From: Bdellovibrionales bacterium
GTDB lineage: Bacteria; Bdellovibrionota; Bdellovibrionia; Bdellovibrionales; UBA1609
Length of the DNA stretch: 64,000 nt
Direction: 5' to 3'
Assembly (NCBI GenBank): GCA_027459485.1
Contig: DAIDIG010000004.1
Location: 237,335 to 301,334 of the forward strand
This document shows, in pieces, positions 17,430 to 27,546 of the stretch. The notes beneath the pieces are model-generated. The model saw only the letters and a program-made list of their open reading frames with translations. It was not told where the DNA came from and did not search any database. Positions within the stretch are counted from its first letter, which is position 1; every line of letters begins with the position of its first letter. The position numbers and the translations under genes are program-made.

Positions 17430-18392
17430 TTAAATTCGATCAAGGCGCTGCCATAGCAGGTGATCCGCCATTACTAAGTATGCCATCGCCTCAACGACTG
17501 GCAGTGCGCGTAACACAATGCAGGGATCATGCCGGCCGCGCTTAGCGACGTCTAATATTGACGACGTTGGCTTAAATGCGACATTTAGATGAATTGTTTC
17601 ACCCGTTGAAATGCCCCCTCGAATGCCGCCATAAATTGATTCGGCGGCGACGACGTGGACATCAAGACCTCGTCTTTTCGTCATTTCAAACCCGCCGCCC
17701 AACTCGACAGCCGTAACGGCGCCGATCGACATCATGGCCGCCGTAAGGTCAGCCTTTAATTTATGATATACCGGCTGGCCCAGGCCCTGCGGCGGTTGGC
17801 TGATTTCAAGCTCGACCACTCCACCCACGCTGTCGCCGGTTTCGCGCAACTGATTTAGCAATGCTTCAGCCGTCTTCCAATCGCCATCATTTTGCATTGT
17901 GATGTCGCCGATTCGTGTTGCTGTCGCTTTCACTGTCAGAGCGGGCGCGAGTTCATGGACCAGCATCTCGGCGAAAGCACCGCCGATCACACGCGCCAAC
18001 GTCTCGCGACCTGAAGAGCGACCACCACCCCGGTAATCGACATGACCAAACTTCGCGAGCCAGACATCGTCCGCATGCCCTCGGCGCGGCTCGGTTTTTA
18101 TTTTGGCGTAGTCTTGGGGGCGCGCATCTTGATTTCGCACAATCACCGCGATCGGCGTGCCAAGTGTTTTGCCCTCAAATACTCCACTTAAAATTTCGGG
18201 CGTGTCGGCTTCGTTTCGCGCCGAAGTGACGGCACTTCGGCCGGGGCGACGCCGCTCGATTGCGCGATTGAGAGTTTGATGCTGAAACGAAATGCCGGCC
18301 GGGCAGCCTTCGATGAGTACGCCAAGAGCAGGGCCGTGACTCTCACCAAAACTGCTGACTTGAAAAATTTCGCCGAACCGATTGGCGCTCAT
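17430..18392 (-). CDS. aroC: Chorismate synthase
   Basis: 320 residues. Signature segments GESHGPALGVLIEGCPAG, RRRPGRS, GHADDVWLAKFGHVDYRGG (a variant of the usual GHADYTY), GRSSGRETLARV, and KPTSSI with a terminal RHDPCIVLRALPVVEAM. It uses reduced FMN to make chorismate from EPSP. Its ATG overlaps the stop of the aroK-D-E fusion, and it is the last gene of the leftward aro operon. Confidence 0.94.
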   Translation of the reverse strand: MSANRFGEIFQVSSFGESHGPALGVLIEGCPAGISFQHQTLNRAIERRRPGRSAVTSARNEADTPEILSGVFEGKTLGTPIAVIVRNQDARPQDYAKIKTEPRRGHADDVWLAKFGHVDYRGGGRSSGRETLARVIGGAFAEMLVHELAPALTVKATATRIGDITMQNDGDWKTAEALLNQLRETGDSVGGVVELEISQPPQGLGQPVYHKLKADLTAAMMSIGAVTAVELGGGFEMTKRRGLDVHVVAAESIYGGIRGGISTGETIHLNVAFKPTSSILDVAKRGRHDPCIVLRALPVVEAMAYLVMADHLLWQRLDRI

Positions 18393-20242
18393 GATACCGA
18401 CTCGTCTATTGGCAGTGTCTCATTCACAAGTTCGCGGGCCCAGAATTCGCGTTGAGCGTCAGCCTGGGCCAGAAAAAAATTAAGACCCGAAAAGTAGCGC
18501 GCGCCCACGCGCAGCGCGTACTCGCGCCCTGGTGAATCGTCGGTATAATTGAGATCAAAAACATACTTAGGGAGCCAGTCTTCACGCGGCCATTGGCACG
18601 CCGGCATTCGCGAACGCGGCACGGCCCATATTAACGTTTCGATTTCGGGCAAATGCGCCAATTCGCTATCGGCCGGCCAATTCGCCCAAATTTCTTCGCC
18701 CCGACGGGCTGAAAAAAATCTCGCCTCGGGCAGCAGCGCGCGAAGAACGAGCCGCATCCCGCCGCCGCCCCAAACGGCTGTTTCACCTTTTAAGTTCAAA
18801 ACATGAAACGTCCGCGCCAGGCCGGTGAGATCGGTATTCGTGCCACTCCACCCCGATCTCGCCTTGACGATCGTGTTGACGGCGCCGACCTCGACCGCTT
18901 TTTTGTCGATGTGATCGCAGGCCTCTTTGGCGGCTGCTTTTAGCGGAGATGTCACGGCCGCCGCCCGAAGACCCAAGCGCTCGAGTATGCCGAGGTTTAA
19001 CGAATTCATTTCCGATTCGATGATGGGCATGGCCACCACCCCCATCGAACGGCTTCTAAAAAACTCGTCTTGTTCGGCCGGTGTGCGACTTAGCTCCACT
19101 GGCGAGCCGAGAATGGCCGCGAACTCGCCCGCATTTTTGGGGTAACAAAGAAAGTCAAAAACCAAGGGTTGATCTTTAAGCCCCACTCCCTCTCGCGCAA
19201 AATTGAGCGGAGGCTTTTGCGCCAATCGGTACCATGCCCATTTGCCGGCCTCAGACTCTTGTTTTGCCATCGGCAGAAACGATCTGGCTTTCGGGTTTTC
19301 TCGATAAAAACGGTGGCCGACCCACAGCTCCGTGTGATCAGCGATCGGTACGGCGAGCTTGTGGTGATCCGCTTTGTGAGAGAGTAAACGTTGAGCGGCC
19401 TCATCCACCGTCTCTCCGTCTTGCCGCTCGTGCAATGATACAATGGCGTTATGGCCGAGCGGCGACGGCCCGAGTTCGAGGGCCCAATCGGTTGCATACG
19501 GGCCCGAAAACTCCAAGAGTGAAGGCGAGGTTTCAAGCTTTCGAAAGCTGATCAGCACGGTCTTCGCCGGGACGCGCGCGGCGTTTTCGCGGATTTGACC
19601 TTCGCTCAGCAGGTCATCACGAAACTCGAAATAGCGAACGCCTTGCTGCAAAAATCGGTGGAAGAAAAGATCGCGCCGCCGCTCATTCTCGAGAATCCAC
19701 GGAGTGAGCGTCAACGATATACCTAGGTCACTCGGCTTTAAACCGACGAGTGCTTTTTCAAATTCATTGGGTTTCTGCCACCCTTCACGAAGAGTGATTT
19801 GGCGATGAGCCAAATGAGAATACCTTGCTTCGCGAGATTCAAAGCGGGCTTGATATTCATCAAGCGGGTTTAAGTTTATGTCTAATCTTGGACGGTCAAG
19901 AAAGATACGCCCGAGTTTATCCGTCTCGCGCCGTACCCACCAGACTTCGACATCGCTCGGGAATTCAAAAGTAAAGCCAGCCCCTATCGCCACATAAACG
20001 TCGTGCGGAGAACGTAAGAATTCGCGAGACACCTCACGAAACGTATTCTCTTCAATTGCGCGAAAATTCGCTTCGTCCGAAATGAGCTCATCGATCGTTT
20101 GATTTTCTCGCGTCACGATCTCAGCGTCGAGATCCAAAAATTTCGAACGCCCCTGCAGATTGAGATCCCTGTGATATTCTTCAAGGCGAGTCAGAAAGCT
20201 GGTCTTACCGCATCCACGATGCCCGATAATCGCGGTGATCAC
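18389..20242 (-). CDS. Trifunctional shikimate kinase / 3-dehydroquinate dehydratase / shikimate dehydrogenase
   Basis: 617 residues in one uninterrupted frame with three domains. About 1-160 is shikimate kinase (AroK): P-loop GHRGCGKTS, FLDLDAEI, FRAIEENTFREV, DRPRLD. About 172-370 is type I dehydroquinase (AroD): YFEFRDDLL, catalytic His in IVSLHE and Schiff-base Lys in HKLAVPIAD. About 375-605 is shikimate dehydrogenase (AroE): VTSPLK with the catalytic Lys, VGAVNTIV, GTNTDLTGL, and a nucleotide loop WGGGGMR. Key residues look intact in all three, although the shikimate-binding SxS is changed to LSRTPAEQ. Both ends overlap neighbours as ATGA. Confidence 0.88.
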   Translation of the reverse strand: MITAIIGHRGCGKTSFLTRLEEYHRDLNLQGRSKFLDLDAEIVTRENQTIDELISDEANFRAIEENTFREVSREFLRSPHDVYVAIGAGFTFEFPSDVEVWWVRRETDKLGRIFLDRPRLDINLNPLDEYQARFESREARYSHLAHRQITLREGWQKPNEFEKALVGLKPSDLGISLTLTPWILENERRRDLFFHRFLQQGVRYFEFRDDLLSEGQIRENAARVPAKTVLISFRKLETSPSLLEFSGPYATDWALELGPSPLGHNAIVSLHERQDGETVDEAAQRLLSHKADHHKLAVPIADHTELWVGHRFYRENPKARSFLPMAKQESEAGKWAWYRLAQKPPLNFAREGVGLKDQPLVFDFLCYPKNAGEFAAILGSPVELSRTPAEQDEFFRSRSMGVVAMPIIESEMNSLNLGILERLGLRAAAVTSPLKAAAKEACDHIDKKAVEVGAVNTIVKARSGWSGTNTDLTGLARTFHVLNLKGETAVWGGGGMRLVLRALLPEARFFSARRGEEIWANWPADSELAHLPEIETLIWAVPRSRMPACQWPREDWLPKYVFDLNYTDDSPGREYALRVGARYFSGLNFFLAQADAQREFWARELVNETLPIDESVS

Positions 20243-21444
20243 GCCTTACCTCGATGTGGTTGCGCGCTCGCCGTGATTTGCGCAAATTCTGGAAAGCTCT
20301 TCGAAACAACTTTCATATCTTCCACTTGTATCGGAAAACCCGCCCACCGCGCAACCTCGGCCGCCATGGCCATACGATGATCGCGGTCGGCGTTGAATTT
20401 CCAGATCGTTCCCCCGACCGGACGTGTTCGCGTTGGAGTAACCGTAACGCGGCTTTCACCAGCCGAATCGTCAACTTGCACACGCGCGCCCATCCACTCG
20501 ATGAGCTCGCAGGTGCGCTCCAACCGCGACGATTCTTTGAATTTGAGATGCCCTATGCCGCGGATTTCACTTGGGCCACCAGTCAAAGCGCATAGCACGC
20601 CAAGCACCGGGAACAAATCGGGGCAACTCGTGAGGTTCACATCAACTCCGCGAACAAGCTTCGATTTCTCAACAATGAGTGTAGACGAATCGTGCCGCAC
20701 ATGAACGCCCATATCACTGATGATTTTAACGAAAATGGAATCCGGCTGAAGGCTCCGCTTCGGAAAGTCTTCTATATCAGCTCGGCCACCAACCGCCGCA
20801 AGCGCCGCGACGGCAAAGGCCGAACTCAAATCCGGTTCGCACACGTAAGGTTCAGAGCGGGTGATGGTTTGATTGGCCGGTATCACAAATTCAGGGCCGC
20901 TGCCTTGCACGCGCATCCCGAAATCGCGCACCATCTGAAGGGTCATGCGAAAATAGCCCTCAGATACAACCTTTTTCGAAATCGAAATCGGTAGCATAAA
21001 CGGCAAATGCCACGCGCTCAGCAGTACAGCCGAAGCGAATTGGCTCGATCTTTCGGCGTTGACGTGAAGACCGTCGACGGCCAATCGCCACCCGCTCGAT
21101 CGAATTCTCAACGCCGGCCCGCCGAGCTCGGCATCGACGCTGAGTTGATGAAGGATGGGAATCAACTCCGCCTGTGGCCGCGAAAATAAACGTTCGCTTC
21201 CGGTTAAGGTATGAACTCCTGAAATCCGCGATACACGTAAAGCGAGAAAGCGAAGTACCGTACCGGCATCGCCGCACTCAATCGAGCTTTGCGATAAATT
21301 TGCGAGCCCGGCCCGCATGCTCTGAACGTCATCGGCCTGACTTTCACCGAGCAGCCGAACTTCAGGCGCGAAACTCTGAATAATGAGCGCTCGATTTAAA
21401 ATCGATTTGGAACTTGGTATTTTGCCTTTAAAATAAAAGGACAT
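20239..21444 (-). CDS. aroA: EPSP synthase (3-phosphoshikimate 1-carboxyvinyltransferase)
   Basis: 401 residues, slightly short of the usual 420-430. Motifs: PSSKSILNRALI, ECGDAGTVLRFLAL, RPQAELIPIL, EPDLSSAFAV, CPDLFPVLGVL, FKESSRLERT and ADRDHRMAMAAEV. It transfers enolpyruvate from PEP to shikimate-3-phosphate. Its ATG follows the aroB stop directly and its stop overlaps the fusion gene, so translation is probably coupled. Confidence 0.93.
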   Translation of the reverse strand: MSFYFKGKIPSSKSILNRALIIQSFAPEVRLLGESQADDVQSMRAGLANLSQSSIECGDAGTVLRFLALRVSRISGVHTLTGSERLFSRPQAELIPILHQLSVDAELGGPALRIRSSGWRLAVDGLHVNAERSSQFASAVLLSAWHLPFMLPISISKKVVSEGYFRMTLQMVRDFGMRVQGSGPEFVIPANQTITRSEPYVCEPDLSSAFAVAALAAVGGRADIEDFPKRSLQPDSIFVKIISDMGVHVRHDSSTLIVEKSKLVRGVDVNLTSCPDLFPVLGVLCALTGGPSEIRGIGHLKFKESSRLERTCELIEWMGARVQVDDSAGESRVTVTPTRTRPVGGTIWKFNADRDHRMAMAAEVARWAGFPIQVEDMKVVSKSFPEFAQITASAQPHRGKA

Positions 21445-22503
21445 TCAGTTCGCCCAGCCGATTGATTGCGCAAAATCACAAATTTCGGATACGCCTATCT
21501 TTTTCACGATCGGTTGGCCCGGCTTTTTCACGAAAACGAAATTTACAAGCCCCTCGCCAGCCATTTTCTTGTCATTCAAAATCGCCCGCGCAAGATGCTG
21601 TTTCGAAAATGGCGGCACCGCCGCCTTTGGTAACTTTGCCAAAAATAAAAGCGCTTCTTCGGCGGCGCTCGGACTTGTAATTTTTTTCGCCAAGCCGAGC
21701 CGAATAGCAAATTCGGTGCCGATGCGAACTCCGGCGCCATGACTTAATCGAATGTCGCGCTCAGACGCTATTAATTCGATCGCGTGGCCAAACGTATGGC
21801 CGAGATTCAATACCACACGGCGGCCCGAAGTTTCAAATGGGTCGCTTTTCACTACCCGCATTTTCTCGCGAGCGAGTTCGGGCAATAGACGCCACAATAA
21901 TACTCCGTTCAACACTCCACTCTGATTGAGACGTTGAAAGACGTCGCCGCCTGCGATGAGCGCCATTTTGAACGCCTCACCATACCCCGAAATCAAATTC
22001 TCATCCGGTTGCTGAATGAGCAGGTCACGCACGCAAAGCACGGCTTGCGCCGGATAAAAAGTGCCGACCTGATTTTTGAACTGGTCAACGTTGAACGCGG
22101 TCTTACCGCCATAAGCCGAATCAACGGCCGCTATCCAAGTCGAGGGAACATGCACCAGGCCGATCCCCCGCTTGATGACACTCGCGAGAAAACCTGCGGC
22201 GTCACCGATTGACCCTCCGCCAATTGCAATCAGTGCACATTGATCCTTCGCTTGGCCGCTCACCATGGGTAATATCCGGCGCACGAGACCCGGAAGTGCG
22301 TCGATGCTTTTGAGCGATTCGCCGCCGTCGACCCCAAGACTTTGCGGGAAGGCGCTCAACCAATGGGTAAAAACTGGCAGACGCAAAAGATTTTTGTCGT
22401 AGATCAATAATAGCGTCTTCGCACCCGCGAGCCTTTGCATTTCACGAACCGGCGGCAATTTATTTTTATTTAAAATAGACGTTCGCAAAATAATCGACCC
22501 CAA
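21445..22503 (-). CDS. aroB: 3-Dehydroquinate synthase
   Basis: 352 residues from a TTG at 22503; this start overlaps the preceding gene by 38 bases and is not certain. NAD and metal motifs: IAIGGGSIGDAAGFLAS, HVPSTWIAAVDSAYGGKT, GYGEAFKMALI, LNLGHTFGHAIE and ILNDKKMAGE. It makes dehydroquinate from DAHP. It is the first aro gene of a leftward series aroB, aroA, aroK-D-E, aroC that probably begins upstream at ung. Confidence 0.92.
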   Translation of the reverse strand: MGSIILRTSILNKNKLPPVREMQRLAGAKTLLLIYDKNLLRLPVFTHWLSAFPQSLGVDGGESLKSIDALPGLVRRILPMVSGQAKDQCALIAIGGGSIGDAAGFLASVIKRGIGLVHVPSTWIAAVDSAYGGKTAFNVDQFKNQVGTFYPAQAVLCVRDLLIQQPDENLISGYGEAFKMALIAGGDVFQRLNQSGVLNGVLLWRLLPELAREKMRVVKSDPFETSGRRVVLNLGHTFGHAIELIASERDIRLSHGAGVRIGTEFAIRLGLAKKITSPSAAEEALLFLAKLPKAAVPPFSKQHLARAILNDKKMAGEGLVNFVFVKKPGQPIVKKIGVSEICDFAQSIGWAN

Positions 22504-24055
22504 ACGGGCTCACTTCGTAACCCATGACATTTTTTCGGAGAGCTTTGAAGATTGTATTATTAGCAATTGGCACCCACGGTATTTCGCGGTGAAAAATCTT
22601 TTGCGCTTTTTTGTAAAACCTCGTTCTGACTCGGACGTTCGAAGTCACGCGCGCGCGATCGACAAGAAATGAAAACTCGCGATTGCACCAGTGCGCGCGA
22701 TTATTACCGGACGAAATGCTATCGCACGACAGTAGATTGTTTAAAAAGTTATCCGGGTCGCCGTTGTCGCCCGTCCAACCCTGCAGGCTAAACGTAAGAT
22801 CCCCGGCGCGTGATTTCTTCAAAAATTGCTGCCATTCGAGAGCGCGAATTTTCACCTTTAACCCCACGCGTTCTAAGTCGCTTTTTATGAGCTTCGCCAT
22901 TTTCAACGGGTCGGGGTTGTACGGACGTTCCACTTTCGGGCAGGTCAGAGTGATTTCAAACCCCGATGGAATTCCGATTTTGCGTAAAAGCTGCCTCGCC
23001 ATTTCCGGGTCATATCGATAATCGGGCGTGGTACGATCGAACGACCACATCGTCGGCGGGATGGGGTTCTTGGCGACTTCGGCCTGGCCGCTATAAATCT
23101 CCTTCACGTACTCTTCACGATTGAGCGCGTAGTAGACGGCCTCACGAAATTTTAAATTGGCAAACGGCATGCGCTCGACATTAAAAGCCAGATAGCTGAG
23201 ATTGAGACCCGGCGCCGCCATCACTTTCAGTATCGGATTGCCGCGAATTTTCGCTAACGTCTGCGGCGGAAAGGTCGAATCGATCTGACAGATATCGCTC
23301 GTTAAATCACGCATGCGTTTGACTGGGTCTGTTTCAATCAAGAACTCAAGTTTGTCGAATTTCGGCCGACCGCCAAAATAATTGGGGTTTGCAATGTAAT
23401 AGATCGCGCGCCCCTTGATGTACGATTTAAAAATAAATGGGCCCGTCCCTACAGGTAGGGAATCAAGGTCGCTCAGTTTCCTTTTACGGATGAGATTGTC
23501 GGCGTATTCTTTCGATAAGATACTCCCGAAATCCATCGCCAAATCGGCCAAAAACGGCGATTCGGGTTGGGTGAGTTCAAAACGCACGGTCAAATTATCC
23601 ACTTTGTCGATCCGCTTGATGAGCTCGGGCATTTGGTCGGCTTCGTAATCGGGATATTCGCCGCCACCAATAAAATGAAACGGGTTTTTTTTTGATCGCA
23701 TACGATCGAATGAAAAAATAACGTCGTCGGCGTCGAAATCGCGAGTTGGAGTAAAATAAGCCGTCTTGTGAAATTTAACACCGGGTCGCAAATGAAACGT
23801 CACGGTTTTGCCGTCGGGTGACGTCTCCCACGAGCGCGCAAGGCTCGGCACCACTCGCATCGTCTTGTTATCCATTTGAACCAATCGATTGTAGATCTGG
23901 TTGGAGCTCGCATTGAATGTCGCACCGTCAGTGGCCAACTGCGGGTTGAAAGTCTGCGGATTGGCTTCGGCACAATAGACCAGCGTGCGCGCTTGAATCG
24001 GCAACGCAAAAATCAGGATCAGCCATGCGAGCCTATGACAGCGATGCGATTTCAT
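22466..24055 (-). CDS. Periplasmic peptide/solute-binding protein (SBP family 5)
   Basis: 529 residues from the ATG at 24055, which overlaps the ung stop as ATGA; the ORF-track start at 24070 is less likely. A Sec signal ([22 protein letters not shown]) is followed by the SBP_bac_5/DppA fold: [46 protein letters not shown] and LTLEWQ-like C-terminal elements. Such proteins bring peptides or nickel to ABC permeases, but no permease is beside it. It is inserted between ung and aroB with overlapping ends. Confidence 0.82.
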   Translation of the reverse strand: MKSHRCHRLAWLILIFALPIQARTLVYCAEANPQTFNPQLATDGATFNASSNQIYNRLVQMDNKTMRVVPSLARSWETSPDGKTVTFHLRPGVKFHKTAYFTPTRDFDADDVIFSFDRMRSKKNPFHFIGGGEYPDYEADQMPELIKRIDKVDNLTVRFELTQPESPFLADLAMDFGSILSKEYADNLIRKRKLSDLDSLPVGTGPFIFKSYIKGRAIYYIANPNYFGGRPKFDKLEFLIETDPVKRMRDLTSDICQIDSTFPPQTLAKIRGNPILKVMAAPGLNLSYLAFNVERMPFANLKFREAVYYALNREEYVKEIYSGQAEVAKNPIPPTMWSFDRTTPDYRYDPEMARQLLRKIGIPSGFEITLTCPKVERPYNPDPLKMAKLIKSDLERVGLKVKIRALEWQQFLKKSRAGDLTFSLQGWTGDNGDPDNFLNNLLSCDSISSGNNRAHWCNREFSFLVDRARVTSNVRVRTRFYKKAQKIFHREIPWVPIANNTIFKALRKNVMGYEVSPFGVDYFANVYFK

Positions 24056-24744
24056 GCCGTGGCTGACCAATCAATCGGTTTCAACCCGTGTCGCTTTAAA
24101 TAATCATTCGCTTTCGAAAAATGACTGCAACCGAAAAAACCGCGATGAGCGGATAGCGGCGACGGATGCGGGGCCTCGAGCACCAAATGCCGATGGCGAT
24201 CAATGAGCGCCCCCTTTTTTTGTGCGAAACTACCCCAAAGCAAAAACACGATGTGCTCACGATGTTCATTTAAATAGTGAATCGCGAAGTCGGTGAACTC
24301 TTCCCACCCCTTTTTTTGATGAGAACCCGCCTTGCCGGCTTCGACGGTTAAGGTCGCGTTCAGTAAAAGGACACCCTGCTTTGCCCAACCGGTCAGACAA
24401 CCCGATTTTGGCTTTTCGAGGCCGAGATCATTTTTCAATTCTGTGAATATATTTTGAAGAGACGGCGGGTTCGCGACACCGTCTTGCACAGAAAAACAAA
24501 GCCCGTGCGCTTGCCCCGGGCCATGATAAGGGTCTTGCCCCAAAATCACCACTTTGACCGAATCTAAAGGAGTCAGATTAAACGCCGCAAAGTACTGTGA
24601 CGGTTTCGGATAGATGCGTTTTTGCGCTTTCAGCTCATTGAGCAAAAATGCGCGAAGCTCCTTCATATACGGCTTTTGGATTTCGTCCTGAAGAGCCGCC
24701 TTCCAGTGCGGCTCTAACTGAATCTGGCTTTGCATCACTTTCAT
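24052..24744 (-). CDS. ung: Uracil-DNA glycosylase, family 1
   Basis: 230 residues from the ATG at 24744; the ORF track runs further but would overlap the divergent dapF. The catalytic loop [20 protein letters not shown], the [17 protein letters not shown] segment and the DNA-intercalating [17 protein letters not shown] loop are typical of UDG. It removes uracil from DNA. It starts a close-packed leftward series with the binding protein and the aro genes. Confidence 0.92.
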   Translation of the reverse strand: MKVMQSQIQLEPHWKAALQDEIQKPYMKELRAFLLNELKAQKRIYPKPSQYFAAFNLTPLDSVKVVILGQDPYHGPGQAHGLCFSVQDGVANPPSLQNIFTELKNDLGLEKPKSGCLTGWAKQGVLLLNATLTVEAGKAGSHQKKGWEEFTDFAIHYLNEHREHIVFLLWGSFAQKKGALIDRHRHLVLEAPHPSPLSAHRGFFGCSHFSKANDYLKRHGLKPIDWSATA

Positions 24745-24784
24745 AGATAGTTTAACGTTGAGGCACAAGCAAGGCGGCAAGGCG

Positions 24785-25597
24785 ATGCGAAGCAAAATTT
24801 TTCACAAACTAAACGGTGCGGGTAACTGTTTTCTGATTTCTGACCTGCGCGACGCGCGAATGCGCGTGCCGAAAACGGATAGACGCCGTTTGGCGCGAGA
24901 GTTGTGCGACGTCCATACCTCCATCGGCGCCGATGGTTTGCTTTTTTTGGAGAATTCGCGCAAGGCCGACCTGCAATGGGATTTCTACAACGCCGACGGC
25001 TCATCCGCCGAAATGTGCGGCAATGCCGCGCGCTGCGTGGGTGCCTTCTTGTTACGGCAGTACAATAGGAAGGCTCCCATGACCATCTTAACCAAAAGCG
25101 GGGTCGTCACCGTTGAGCCGCTCGGCCATGGGGAGTTTCGCGTGGCCATGCCGTCAATTCGCGAAATTGAGGTGGGCCGAGATTTTGATTTTGTCGATTC
25201 GGGCGTCCCGCACGCGGTTATAAAGCTTGATAAACCATCGCGCTTGCAAGACCCGGATACCCTGAATGAATATGTAACCCGTGTGCGCTCCGAAAAGCGT
25301 TTTAAAAAACGTGGAGTAAATGTCACGTTTTATGCCTTGGCATCTCATAACGCCCGAAATGTGCAATCACTCACATTCGAACGCGGAGTCGCCGGCTATA
25401 CGCAGGCTTGCGGCACCGGCGCCGTAGCCGCCGCGACGTCTTTTGCCGCCCATAATCCGAAACCGCTCAGTCGCGCTACCAGCCGCGGCGATCAGATCAA
25501 AGTCAGCGTACCGGGCGGGCGCCTCATCGTCGAACTGGGCGGCGAGCGGCCGCTTTTGACCGGACCGGCGGCCTATATCGCCGAAATTCGAGTGTGA
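24785..25597 (+). CDS. dapF: Diaminopimelate epimerase
   Basis: 270 residues from the ATG at 24785 with AAGGCG upstream; the ORF-track start at 24758 lacks a site. The fold is a tandem duplication with the two catalytic cysteines in [10 protein letters not shown] and [21 protein letters not shown] and [12 protein letters not shown] are family motifs. It interconverts LL- and meso-diaminopimelate for lysine and peptidoglycan. It diverges from ung across about 40 bases. Confidence 0.92.
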   Translation: MRSKIFHKLNGAGNCFLISDLRDARMRVPKTDRRRLARELCDVHTSIGADGLLFLENSRKADLQWDFYNADGSSAEMCGNAARCVGAFLLRQYNRKAPMTILTKSGVVTVEPLGHGEFRVAMPSIREIEVGRDFDFVDSGVPHAVIKLDKPSRLQDPDTLNEYVTRVRSEKRFKKRGVNVTFYALASHNARNVQSLTFERGVAGYTQACGTGAVAAATSFAAHNPKPLSRATSRGDQIKVSVPGGRLIVELGGERPLLTGPAAYIAEIRV

Positions 25598-25643
25598 TTC
25601 TTTCGCTTTATTTTGGCCGCGAACTAGCCTATTTATACAGCCG

Positions 25644-26780
25644 ATGACACTCGATAAAACGAAACTTTGCAGCCCCCTTAAGATTTCAGAGCGAATTGCG
25701 GAGTCAACCGACACCGTCACCCTTGTTCTCGACATTCCAAAAGATGTCGAAGCGAAATTTCGCTACCGGGCCGGTCAGTTTGTGACCTTTTTTCTGGATC
25801 TCAACGGCGAAGAACTTCATCGCAGCTATTCGCTTTGCACGAGCCCCGATTTTGATACTACTTTTGCCGTGACGGTGAAACGCGTGCCAGGCGGGCGCGG
25901 CTCCACGTATCTGACCGAATCGGCGCGTGTGGGCGATGTATTGTGGACCACTCCCCCTGCGGGACGATTTGTTTTACCGGAGAAAGTCAGCGAGCAAAAA
26001 TTCGCTTTCTTTGCTGCCGGCAGCGGCATCACACCGATCTTTGCACTGGTCAAATCGGCGCTCCGGGCGACCAACGTCCCCTGTGTGCTGTTTTACCAGA
26101 ATCGCACTGAAGATTCGGTGATTTTTCGCTCCGCTCTCGACGAGCTGGCGGCGACATCCAATGGGCGTTTTTCGGTCACTCATGTTTTATCAAACCCCGG
26201 CGCCGAGTGGTCGGGCCTGCGCGGCCGCGCTCATCACGCCATGATTCGTGACTTTTTAGTTCGCAATCAGGTCGGTATTCGCTCGCTATATTATATGTGC
26301 GGACCCGACGGGTTTATGGAAACTATTTCGTCGACATTGAAATCAATGAACGTCGATTCGGCCAAAATCATTCAAGAAAGTTTTGCGACGAGCGTAACGC
26401 CGTCTGCCTCGAACGAAGCCACGGCCAATTCAGAAACGACATCAGAAGCTCCCGACTTGACGGACAAAGTGACAATCGGCGATCTCGCATCGGCCGGCCG
26501 AGCTGAACAAATCGAAGCCGTGATCGACGGCGAAACGCATGTCATCCCCTACAAAGGCAATGCCTCTATTCTTGAAACTTTGCTCGATGCTGGGCTCAAT
26601 CCGCCGTACTCCTGCATGGATGGGGCCTGCCTTGCGTGCCTTGCGAAAGTTGAGAAAGGTCTCGTTTACCAAGCCGACCCCGGCATTTTGGTCGATGACA
26701 ATATTGAAGCACGCGAATGCCTCACGTGCCAGGCGCGACCGGCATCCAAAACTATTCGCGTGAGTTACGAAGTATTTTAG
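25644..26780 (+). CDS. Ferredoxin-reductase-type oxidoreductase with C-terminal 2Fe-2S domain
   Basis: 378 residues. FAD-binding domain (about 10-110, RSYSLCTSP), NAD(P)-binding domain (about 115-240, FFAAGSGITPIFALVKSA and YYMCGPDGFME), an acidic Ala/Ser/Thr linker, then a plant-type ferredoxin domain with cluster ligands CMDGACLAC and CLTC. The layout is that of PaaE/HCR-type reductases that pass electrons from NAD(P)H to an oxygenase. No oxygenase is near, so the acceptor is unknown. Confidence 0.85.
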   Translation: MTLDKTKLCSPLKISERIAESTDTVTLVLDIPKDVEAKFRYRAGQFVTFFLDLNGEELHRSYSLCTSPDFDTTFAVTVKRVPGGRGSTYLTESARVGDVLWTTPPAGRFVLPEKVSEQKFAFFAAGSGITPIFALVKSALRATNVPCVLFYQNRTEDSVIFRSALDELAATSNGRFSVTHVLSNPGAEWSGLRGRAHHAMIRDFLVRNQVGIRSLYYMCGPDGFMETISSTLKSMNVDSAKIIQESFATSVTPSASNEATANSETTSEAPDLTDKVTIGDLASAGRAEQIEAVIDGETHVIPYKGNASILETLLDAGLNPPYSCMDGACLACLAKVEKGLVYQADPGILVDDNIEARECLTCQARPASKTIRVSYEVF

Positions 26781-26791
26781 TTCGCGCACTT

Positions 26792-26815
26792 GTCGGGCGA
26801 TAATTAACGCCCGAC
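26792..26815. terminator. Hairpin between convergent genes
   Basis: GTCGGGCG and CGCCCGAC form a perfect 8-base stem around an eight-base AT-rich loop, in the 23-base gap between the stops of the reductase and esterase genes. It probably ends transcription from both sides. A clear T tract is lacking. Confidence 0.45.
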
Positions 26816-27538
26816 GATACCGCCAATAAATCGACCGATCTTTTCGATCGCTTTCGGTGGAATTTCATGACCGCCCGAAAATGCCATGAATTCGCCGTGA
26901 AGACCGGCATCCGTCAGAAGTGAATGAAGTTTTTCGGCAAATGGATACCCCAGAAGCGGATCGTTCTTACCGTGACACTGAAAAAACGGCACGTCTTGCG
27001 CCCGCGAAGCGAGTTCTCGCCAAGCGGATTCGCGAATGACCGTACCCGACATAATGATAAGACCTGCAGGAGCGACCGGCGCCGAAAACGCGACCTCGAG
27101 CGCCAACGTAGCGCCTTGGCTGAACCCGCCGACGATCACGGCGGAATGTTGAGTTCGCAATTCGTTGTACAACGTCAACGCCGATTTACGCGCGTTCTCA
27201 ATCCCCTGCGGGTTGCTTGAACTTAAGTCCACCGGCTCACCTGACCTCAGCGACTTCTCAAGAACCGACGTGTCGATCGGGTACCACGCGCGGCCGCGCA
27301 TACCCGGCGCCGAAATAATTTCAAGCGGCGCATCGGGAAAGACCCATGTCACTTTTTTCGAAACGTTCATCAAATCCGAAAGCGGCAAAAGGTCGGCGGC
27401 ATCGGCGCCATAACCGTGAAAGAGCAAAACAGCTGGGCCGCGTGTCGCCCCTTCAACGATCAAGGTCTTGAGGTTGCCAATTGTCTTTGGTTTGCTTTGA
27501 ATTTGTGACATTCTCGATGTTGTAGCAAGGGGTTTCAT
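26804..27538 (-). CDS. Carboxylesterase/phospholipase-type alpha/beta hydrolase
   Basis: 244 residues, or 235 if translation begins at the ATG at 27511; neither start has a strong ribosome site. Family motifs: LLFHGYGADAADL, nucleophile loop GGFSQGATLALE, Asp in HGKNDPLLGYP, and His in SGGHEIP. This is the abhydrolase_2 group of small cytoplasmic esterases, some of which are lysophospholipases or deacylate proteins. Substrate unknown. Confidence 0.8.
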   Translation of the reverse strand: MKPLATTSRMSQIQSKPKTIGNLKTLIVEGATRGPAVLLFHGYGADAADLLPLSDLMNVSKKVTWVFPDAPLEIISAPGMRGRAWYPIDTSVLEKSLRSGEPVDLSSSNPQGIENARKSALTLYNELRTQHSAVIVGGFSQGATLALEVAFSAPVAPAGLIIMSGTVIRESAWRELASRAQDVPFFQCHGKNDPLLGYPFAEKLHSLLTDAGLHGEFMAFSGGHEIPPKAIEKIGRFIGGIVGR

Positions 27539-27546
27539 CTCTGTCT

